Below, in pieces: positions 6,475 to 11,211 of a stretch of 11,211 nucleotides of DNA. The notes beneath the pieces were generated by a model, which did no database searches, was not told where the DNA came from, and saw nothing but the letters and a program-made list of their open reading frames with translations. The position numbers and the translations under genes are program-made. The stretch's first letter is position 1. Each line of letters begins with the position of its first letter. The DNA is from DASWIV01 sp036397475 (GTDB lineage: Bacteria > JAJVIF01 > JAPKYR01). The stretch is from NCBI GenBank assembly GCA_036397475.1, contig DASWIV010000094.1, forward strand, positions 1 to 11,211, read 5' to 3'.

Positions 6475-7107
6475 TCAGCTCCGGATTGTCAGTTTCATAT
6501 GGATCTCGTCACGAACAGGAATGCCGGCAAATCCCTTCTGTTCATAGCCCTGTGACGAGGTCACTTCGCCGGAAATTACATCTTCAATTTCGAATCCATT
6601 TTTCTGATAAAAATAAAGTGCAGGAAGATTATCGTTTGTGGTACCGAGTTTAATGGTGTTGATATTTTTATCAATTGCTTCCTGCTTTGTAAATTCGAGA
6701 AGTTGTTTCCCAACTCCGGCACCAGTCCATAGCGGCCAGACATGAAAAACGACAATGTGCAGAAATCCCACTTTCTCAATGCAGAATCCTACATGGCCGG
6801 CTATCTCATTGATATTTCCATTGACCGAATTTTCAGGTATCGCGACTATATGTTCAAGGTCCATTACCTTGTACGTTTTTCCATAAACATCCTGTTCCAG
6901 AGACGCCCAGTAGAACATGTTGATGTCCCTGACAGCTTTTTTGTAACCTGAATTCTCGAGATCTACTTTTCTAAGGCTTCCATTGAACGGTTGTTTATGG
7001 GGGAGGTCATCCGAGGAAACTACCGCGATGCGGCACTGCCTGAGCCGGACCGGGTCGCCGGAGATATCTGACAGCCGGTGATTTCGTGGAATATGTGTAT
7101 CAGACAT
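6475..7107 (-). CDS. GNAT-family N-acetyltransferase
   Basis: Predicted acetyl-CoA-dependent transferase of 210 residues. The GNAT core is in the second half: a beta strand HIVVFHVWP (117-125), the pyrophosphate-binding loop TGAGVGKQLLE (128-138) matching the x-x-G-x-G motif, NTIKLGTTNDNLPALYFYQKNGFE (150-173) with the Asn and Tyr of motif B, and the C-terminal GIPVRDEIHMKL (195-206). The first 90 residues probably carry acceptor specificity and give no clue to the substrate. The ATG (7105-7107) lies inside the end of folP, overlapping by 8 nt (ATGTCTGA), and has no SD, so translational coupling is likely. Acceptor could be a small molecule or a protein N-terminus or Lys. Confidence 0.85.
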   Translation of the reverse strand: MSDTHIPRNHRLSDISGDPVRLRQCRIAVVSSDDLPHKQPFNGSLRKVDLENSGYKKAVRDINMFYWASLEQDVYGKTYKVMDLEHIVAIPENSVNGNINEIAGHVGFCIEKVGFLHIVVFHVWPLWTGAGVGKQLLEFTKQEAIDKNINTIKLGTTNDNLPALYFYQKNGFEIEDVISGEVTSSQGYEQKGFAGIPVRDEIHMKLTIRS

Positions 7108-7972
7108 GGCTGATAATTGTACTTTCAGGATTCATTAATGCCCACGCCACATCGATTGCCTGTTTCACCTGATCCACTTCGTGAATTCTGAATAACCTAT
7201 AGCCCGCCTCAAGCGCCATTATACACGCGGCTATCGTACCCGGCTCTCGATTGTCGACCGTTTTGCCGGTGATCTCACCTATGAACCGTTTTCGCGAAGG
7301 ACCGATCAGCATCGGACGATTCAACTTATTGAAGCTGGCTCCATTATTAATGATAGACAGGTTGTGTTCCAGAAGTTTTCCGAATCCAATTCCGGGATCC
7401 AGCACTATCGCGTCTGACTTGACACCGCAGGATTCAGCATACGAGAGCCGTTCTTCAAGAAAATCGGATACCTCGTCTATTACATTTTCGTAGGACGGTT
7501 CGATCTGCATGGTTTTTGGACGTCCGAGCATATGCATCAGAATCAATCCAAGATCATTTTCTGCGATAAAGCTGCCCATTTCCTGGCTGTCCCTTAAAGC
7601 GCTTACATCGTTGATAATCGTAGCGCCGGATTTTACAGCCACTTCGGCGACTTCCAGTTTTCGTGTATCTATTGAAATAGGCACATTCACATTAAGTTCC
7701 GCAAGCCCTTCGATAACGGGGATTATCCTGTCTATTTCTACCCGGGCTGAAACTTCATCGGAGCCCGGACGGGTCGATTCTCCTCCTATATCTATAATAT
7801 CCGCGCCCGACTTGATCAGACCGACGGCATGGCTGACAGCTTCTTCTCTCCAGAGATATTTTCCGCCGTCGGAGAAGCTGTCAGGGGTAACGTTCAGGAC
7901 GCCAATGAACAGTGGCTTCGAACAGTCGAATGTGTGTGAATTGAACGACCAGGTAGATTTATCAATATCCAT
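7100..7972 (-). CDS. folP: Dihydropteroate synthase
   Basis: Joins para-aminobenzoate to dihydropterin pyrophosphate in folate synthesis; target of sulfonamides. With this start it is 290 residues, within the family range. Signature 1 IGVLNVTPDSFSDGG (23-37) and signature 2 GADIIDIGGESTRPGS (56-71) are intact, as are SIDTRK, INDVSALR, the LDPGIGFGK segment and GPSRKRFIG near the end. An in-frame ATG at 8012-8014 would add 14 hydrophobic residues. I prefer 7970-7972 because it gives the usual spacing to the first signature. Neither start has an SD, but TATACT lies 7 nt before the preferred ATG, which would fit a leaderless mRNA. First gene of a cluster with the GNAT and ALDH genes; no other folate genes are adjacent. 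Confidence 0.94.
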   Translation of the reverse strand: MDIDKSTWSFNSHTFDCSKPLFIGVLNVTPDSFSDGGKYLWREEAVSHAVGLIKSGADIIDIGGESTRPGSDEVSARVEIDRIIPVIEGLAELNVNVPISIDTRKLEVAEVAVKSGATIINDVSALRDSQEMGSFIAENDLGLILMHMLGRPKTMQIEPSYENVIDEVSDFLEERLSYAESCGVKSDAIVLDPGIGFGKLLEHNLSIINNGASFNKLNRPMLIGPSRKRFIGEITGKTVDNREPGTIAACIMALEAGYRLFRIHEVDQVKQAIDVAWALMNPESTIISHV

Positions 7973-8067
7973 AAGGATGAGTATATTACCAAAAGATTGC
8001 AGGTTTAAAAGCATTTTCTGGAAGTGAAGTGATTCACAAAATTTATTGGAAAAATACGATATTATAG

Positions 8068-8076
8068 TGGTACAGT
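8068..8076 (+). promoter_or_regulatory. Weak extended -10 candidate for the PLP enzyme gene
   Basis: TG-G-TACAGT fits an extended -10, with TTGGAA at 8046-8051 as a possible -35 at 19-bp spacing. A TATTAT (8060-8065) in the same gap is an alternative. Only one promoter is needed here and I cannot choose firmly. Confidence 0.25.
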
Positions 8077-8128
8077 CTCATGTGGCGGGCTTAAAAACTC
8101 ACTTAACCATCGTAAGGGAGCCATTCCG

Positions 8129-9325
8129 ATGGACCTCAAAAAACTTGGATTTTGCACCAGACAAATTCATGCGGACGGACATGAAAAAGCCCAACATTCA
8201 CACTGCCAGCCGATCTATTACACCAGTACTTTTAAATTTGATTGTCCGGACCATGGCGCGTCGCTGTTCAGGCACGAAGCCGAAGGGCATGTATATACTA
8301 GGCTTGGAAATCCGACAATCGAGACGCTTGAAGTGGTCCTGGCGAATCTTGAAAATGCCCGGGGCGCACTCGCCTTTTCAAGCGGCATGGCTGCTGTAGA
8401 GGGCAGCATTCTTCCATTTGTCGAGGTTGGCGATCATGTGATCGCAGGAAATACATTATATGGCTCGAGCACATGGATAATAGCCGAACAGCTGCCGAGG
8501 TGGGGAATCGAAACTACCCTGATCGACACAACAAATCTGGATGCGGTGAAGGCTGCGATCAGACCGGAAACCAGGCTTCTGTTCATTGAAACTCCCGCCA
8601 ATCCAACAAACGCCGTTTCGGATATCGCGGCTATAGCACAACTATGCCGCGAAAGTAATATCAGGTTTATTGTCGACAGCACCTTCGCAACACCTTATAA
8701 CCAGCGTCCCCTGGAACTCGGCGCAAACATTGTAGTTCACAGTGCAACAAAATATTTAAACGGACATGGCGATATCATTGCCGGATGCGTCATGGGATGC
8801 GAAGAAGATATTGCGACAATAAAAGACTACAGGTCCCATACGGGACCTGTTTTATCGCCACACGACGCGTATTTCTTCCTTCGCGGACTGCGTACCCTGT
8901 CACTCCGTATGGAAAGGCATAACTCGAACGGATTGCGGATCGCGAAATATCTCGAAGCTCATCCTGATGTTGGAAAAGTCATGTACCCTGGACTGCCGTC
9001 GCATCCCCAGTATGAAACTGCAAGGAAGCAGATGTCGGGCTTCAGCGGAATGATCACGTTCGAGCTGAAAGGCGGATTTGAAGCGGCAAAAGAGCTTCTT
9101 CGGCAGACGGAATTATTTGTTCTTGCCGTCAGCCTGGGGACAATTGATTCATTGATCCAGCATCCGGCGAGCATGACGCATTCCGGAGTAGCTAAAGACA
9201 TCCGCGATGCGCAGGGACTTACGGACAATCTGATCAGGATCTCTGTAGGTTGCGAGGATGTAAAAGACCTGATCGAAGACCTCGATAACGCAATTGCCAG
9301 AGCAATGTCGACAGTTAATGTATAA
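8129..9325 (+). CDS. PLP-dependent Cys/Met metabolism enzyme, methionine gamma-lyase-like
   Basis: Fold-type I PLP enzyme of the trans-sulfuration family, 398 residues as usual. Seen: YTRLGNPT (56-63, with Tyr56 and Arg58 for PLP phosphate of the partner subunit), SSGMAA (84-89), NTLYG (108-112, ring-stacking Tyr111), VDSTFATPY (182-190, Asp183), SATKYLNGHGD with PLP Lys208, HPASMTH (345-351) and the substrate carboxylate Arg370. LAVSLG (332-337) has Val where cystathionine gamma-lyases and synthases have Glu, favouring the methionine gamma-lyase side. Yet the Cys of P. putida methionine gamma-lyase (Cys116) is Ser113, and its Lys240-Asp241 pair reads Arg-Ser. Release of methanethiol from Met, H2S-linked chemistry, or O-acetylhomoserine use are all possible. 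Start is ATG at 8129, with AAGGGAG (8114-8120) at 8 nt. Confidence 0.92.
   Translation: MDLKKLGFCTRQIHADGHEKAQHSHCQPIYYTSTFKFDCPDHGASLFRHEAEGHVYTRLGNPTIETLEVVLANLENARGALAFSSGMAAVEGSILPFVEVGDHVIAGNTLYGSSTWIIAEQLPRWGIETTLIDTTNLDAVKAAIRPETRLLFIETPANPTNAVSDIAAIAQLCRESNIRFIVDSTFATPYNQRPLELGANIVVHSATKYLNGHGDIIAGCVMGCEEDIATIKDYRSHTGPVLSPHDAYFFLRGLRTLSLRMERHNSNGLRIAKYLEAHPDVGKVMYPGLPSHPQYETARKQMSGFSGMITFELKGGFEAAKELLRQTELFVLAVSLGTIDSLIQHPASMTHSGVAKDIRDAQGLTDNLIRISVGCEDVKDLIEDLDNAIARAMSTVNV
8829..8850 (+). repeat. 9-bp perfect hairpin with T-run inside the PLP enzyme gene
   Basis: ACAGGTCCC / GGGACCTGT with a 4-nt ATAC loop, followed by TTTATC, lies in codons for the YRSHTGPV region. The shape is that of a weak intrinsic terminator inside an open coding sequence. 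It may be chance, since these codons are constrained by a conserved motif. Confidence 0.5.
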
Positions 9326-9332
9326 TTAAGTA

Positions 9333-9941
9333 GTGCGAAGAAAAATCTTGAAGGTAAAAATCCTGCCGGTATTAATCCTGTTAATGTTAACGGGACTGAT
9401 CCTCACCGCCTGCGGCTCGAGACGCCCGGTGTTCGTCGTGCAGGATTACCTGAGTATACTATCTAATGAGAAGAGCGCTCAGCGGGATAACCTCGATGAT
9501 ATCATTACGGAGAATTTCAGGAAAAACCACCACGATTCAATAACCTCGTTCAAGGATGAAAACCTGGGGTGGTTCATTGGATATTTCGAACACCTGTTCA
9601 ATGATCCGAATTTTATACAATTCACTCAATACATTGAATTTAAGACAACCTACGAGACTTTTTCGCATGCGGACAACAGTGTAAAGGTGGTCGCGAGGGT
9701 AATAATCGGAGAAAAAAATCCCGGCGACCTGGAGAGGGTGTACGCAATCCCGGACCTGGACCACATTTTCAAGGATGTAATGCGTGACGGTGTCGAACTT
9801 CCGTTTCAGTTTATCCTGGTCAGGGAAGATGGCGCCTGGAAAATTGATGAATTGATCCTGCCGGAAAAACTGGAAGAGTTGCTGGAAAAAACCGAGGCGC
9901 TTCCCGACGGGTTCAATCAAGTTCAGACAGAAGAGAATTGA
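9333..9941 (+). CDS. Small lipoprotein of unknown function
   Basis: 202 residues with a clear lipoprotein signal: MRRKILKVK, a hydrophobic core, then LTAC with Cys27; Gly at +2 suggests outer-membrane sorting. The mature part is about 175 residues, alternating helix-like and strand-like, with YLSILSNE near the start and FQFILVREDGAWKIDELIL (158-176) near the end. That last pattern recalls NTF2-like or DUF4878-like domains, but only loosely. GTG start (9333-9335) is 7 nt after the PLP enzyme stop, without a clear SD, so it probably rides on the same transcript. The 3' end overlaps the convergent TPR lipoprotein gene by 29 nt. Function unknown. Confidence 0.82.
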   Translation: MRRKILKVKILPVLILLMLTGLILTACGSRRPVFVVQDYLSILSNEKSAQRDNLDDIITENFRKNHHDSITSFKDENLGWFIGYFEHLFNDPNFIQFTQYIEFKTTYETFSHADNSVKVVARVIIGEKNPGDLERVYAIPDLDHIFKDVMRDGVELPFQFILVREDGAWKIDELILPEKLEELLEKTEALPDGFNQVQTEEN

Positions 9942-10617
9942 TTTCAGCCGCGGATTCAGGATCGCCTTCAGCTTCAGCCAGAGCCAGAGCCTTTTCAAGG
10001 TGACTACGTGCCTTAAAAAAATCACCCTGTGAGATATATTGTTTTGCCATCCAGGTACGGATCTCGTACCCGATTTCCCCTCCTGCCAATGCAATGGCAA
10101 AATGATGGAGTGCGGACTCCGAATCGCCATTGTCCCTGAGAAGTTTCCCGAGCTCAATGTGAGCGGGAATATTTGATGGCTCAAGATCCAGGCAGATGTT
10201 CAATCCCTCGATCGCCATGTTAACCAGTGTATCCCTGTCGCCGACGAGAGACCCGGGATGGTCGTTCACGATGTTAGCGTAGTTCATCCACGCGACCGCC
10301 CGGTATGGATTATCCTCTTCAATTCCGCCAATGATCTCGGCCTGTTCAAGTGCGAGCATATATTCTTCTGCCGAATCCAGTCCTACAAGATAAGAGAACC
10401 GGGCGTTAAGGTCGGTTGGGTCCTGTTCAAGGTGGTCGCGTAATTCCTCAAGTCCAAAAGCGGAAACAGGATCTTCAACCGGATCGATCTGCTCCTCGCT
10501 TTCGGGAGCCAGAATCCGTTCGACATCAGGCTCACTGGAAGTATTTTCGTTCCCGGCGCAACCAATTGTGAGGCAGGCAATCGTAAGGAAAGCGATAATG
10601 TATTTTAGTTTCTGCAT
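9913..10617 (-). CDS. TPR-repeat lipoprotein
   Basis: 234 residues. The signal peptide MQKLKYIIAFLTIACLTIGC ends in a lipobox-like TIGC (Cys20; Thr at -3 is less usual), with Ala at +2, so outer-membrane anchoring is likely. An acidic linker (21-50) follows, then helical repeats. Two canonical TPRs are visible at 150-178 (AHIELGKLLRDNGDSESALHHFAIAL) and 183-214 (TWMAKQYISQGDFFKARSHLEKAL), with weaker repeat-like helices at 55-145. TPRs act as protein-binding scaffolds; the partner is unknown. I chose the ATG at 10615-10617 over an in-frame TTG at 10636-10638 because it begins the signal peptide directly and has AGGGA 8 nt upstream. It converges on the 9333-9941 gene. Confidence 0.87.
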   Translation of the reverse strand: MQKLKYIIAFLTIACLTIGCAGNENTSSEPDVERILAPESEEQIDPVEDPVSAFGLEELRDHLEQDPTDLNARFSYLVGLDSAEEYMLALEQAEIIGGIEEDNPYRAVAWMNYANIVNDHPGSLVGDRDTLVNMAIEGLNICLDLEPSNIPAHIELGKLLRDNGDSESALHHFAIALAGGEIGYEIRTWMAKQYISQGDFFKARSHLEKALALAEAEGDPESAAEINSLLSELD

Positions 10618-10637
10618 CGAATTTATCCCTGGTGACA

Positions 10638-10646
10638 ATTATACCA
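10638..10646 (-). promoter_or_regulatory. Extended -10 promoter of the TPR lipoprotein gene
   Basis: The minus strand reads TG-G-TATAAT, a perfect extended -10, 20 bp before the ATG. The short leader holds the AGGGA SD. There is no good -35, which extended -10 promoters can do without. Confidence 0.55.
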
Positions 10647-10687
10647 GCAAAAAATGTTGACGTTTCATTGGTTGCCGCCGCGGTCAA

Positions 10688-10716
10688 TTGACTACCGGCA
10701 TCTCTGTTCATATACT
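10688..10716 (+). promoter_or_regulatory. Strong sigma70-type promoter of the secreted-protein gene
   Basis: -35 TTGACT (10688-10693) and -10 TATACT (10711-10716) have exactly 17 bp between them. The expected start is near 10723, giving a leader of about 70 nt with a strong SD. Confidence 0.75.
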
Positions 10717-10724
10717 ACATAGCC

Positions 10725-10748
10725 CTGTAATTTATTAAACTATTACAG
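10725..10748 (+). repeat. 7-bp inverted repeat at the start of the leader
   Basis: CTGTAAT (10725-10731) and ATTACAG (10742-10748) are perfect inverted repeats around a 10-nt AT-rich centre. They begin about 2-3 nt after the predicted transcription start. This fits an operator for a dimeric repressor, or an mRNA 5' hairpin. No U-tract follows. Confidence 0.5.
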
Positions 10749-10793
10749 ATTAAAATAAGTTCAACCATTCAAGAGGAATGGAGGAGAGAAAAA

Positions 10794-11211
10794 ATGAGGA
10801 ATATCTGCATATTAATGGGAATCATGCTTATGGCAATGGGGATGTTAACCCCAGCCATGGCGCTGGATGAGGATTCTGCCGCCCTGAATTATATCGACCC
10901 GGCGTCAGACATCGTCATAGCCGTAGACATGGACCAGTTTAACGATTACACAAGAGCCGTCGGCCGTGAATGGCGGGACGCGGATCTTGCACATTATTTC
11001 GGTGGACTTCAGAGCATATCTGACCTGTTCACGAAAAAATCCGGAAAACCCGACATCTGGTTCTTTATCCAGAACCTTGATGGTGTCCAGGCGATTTCAA
11101 TCGACCATCACTCGACCGAGCCGCTCATGGTTTTTTCCGCGGGCAGCGAAAGCGAGTTGAATCTGCTCTCCGATTACATGATCGCTTACATGCTGGAAAC
11201 AAGGTACTGGG
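10794..11211 (+). CDS. Secreted protein of unknown function, 3' end cut by window edge
   Basis: Open for 139 codons to the right edge with no stop, so the true length is unknown. ATG is fixed by the strong SD GGAGG (10780-10784) at 9 nt and by a signal peptide: MRNICILMGIMLMAMG... with seven Met in 23 residues and an AMA cleavage site after residue 23. The mature part starts LDEDSAALNYIDPASDIVIAVDMDQF, a pattern of 'x-Pro-Ala/x-Asp-hydrophobic-strand' that loosely recalls DUF3352-type periplasmic proteins, but I cannot confirm it. It has its own promoter and a dyad in the leader. Function unknown. Confidence 0.85.
   Translation, partial: MRNICILMGIMLMAMGMLTPAMALDEDSAALNYIDPASDIVIAVDMDQFNDYTRAVGREWRDADLAHYFGGLQSISDLFTKKSGKPDIWFFIQNLDGVQAISIDHHSTEPLMVFSAGSESELNLLSDYMIAYMLETRYW

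Noticed and set aside
9321..9326. TATAAT just before the 9333 lipoprotein gene, suggesting a separate leaderless promoter
   Set aside because: It is made by the end and stop codon of the PLP enzyme gene, no -35 is at a suitable distance, and co-transcription explains the 7-nt gap.
9537..10184. 215-codon open frame on the minus strand
   Set aside because: It straddles the ends of two lipoprotein genes in another frame, with no signal peptide, SD or recognisable motif.
1..11211. CRISPR arrays, tRNA or rRNA genes, insertion sequences, prophage or defence genes
   Set aside because: I looked for regular repeats, cloverleaf-type sequences, transposase or integrase motifs and defence-type domains and saw none.

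Overview
The window is a stretch of chromosome from a Gram-negative bacterium of moderate GC content. It holds a str ribosomal operon, two genes with lipoprotein-type signal peptides and one secreted protein. Nothing in it points to phage, a plasmid, an insertion sequence, CRISPR, tRNA or rRNA. The lineage cannot be fixed from this sequence alone. The mix of a conserved str operon, a small basic histone-H1-like protein and several unassignable envelope proteins would suit a poorly sampled environmental phylum, but that is inference.

Left third (1-3606, all minus strand): rpsL, rpsG and fusA form a str operon read right to left. fusA runs off the left edge with about 90 C-terminal residues missing. 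rpsL has its own good sigma70 promoter (TTGACG, 17 bp, TAGATT), so the operon does not depend on an upstream gene such as rpoC. Both intercistronic gaps are long (160 and 175 nt) and carry terminator-like hairpins. The rpsG-fusA gap holds an intrinsic-terminator shape whose left arm can pair instead with a segment just after the rpsG stop, which is the layout of an attenuator. S12 has Gly where nearly all bacteria have the Pro of the DLPGVRYH loop. Upstream of rpsL, beyond a strong terminator, lies a 128-residue basic protein: coiled coil, AT-hook-like linker, then a winged-helix-like domain. It is a candidate nucleoid or regulatory protein.

Middle (3607-8014): an AT-rich divergent intergenic region leads right into a 380-residue CPA2-type cation/proton antiporter. 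That gene ends tail to tail, with a 4-nt overlap, against a minus-strand cluster transcribed as folP, a GNAT acetyltransferase, then an aldehyde dehydrogenase. folP and the GNAT gene overlap by 8 nt, and 6 nt separate the GNAT and ALDH genes, so the three probably share a transcript.

Right third (8015-11211): a PLP-dependent Cys/Met-metabolism enzyme most like methionine gamma-lyase, but without that enzyme's diagnostic Cys, Lys and Asp, is followed 7 nt later by a small lipoprotein of unknown function. That gene converges, with a 29-nt overlap, on a minus-strand TPR lipoprotein gene. A strong promoter (TTGACT, 17 bp, TATACT) followed by a 7-bp inverted repeat then drives a secreted protein cut by the right edge.

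Most of the window is housekeeping. The parts worth a second look are the S12 substitution, the two str-operon attenuator candidates, the H1-like protein, and a 9-bp terminator-like hairpin inside the PLP enzyme gene. I found no clear new multi-gene system.
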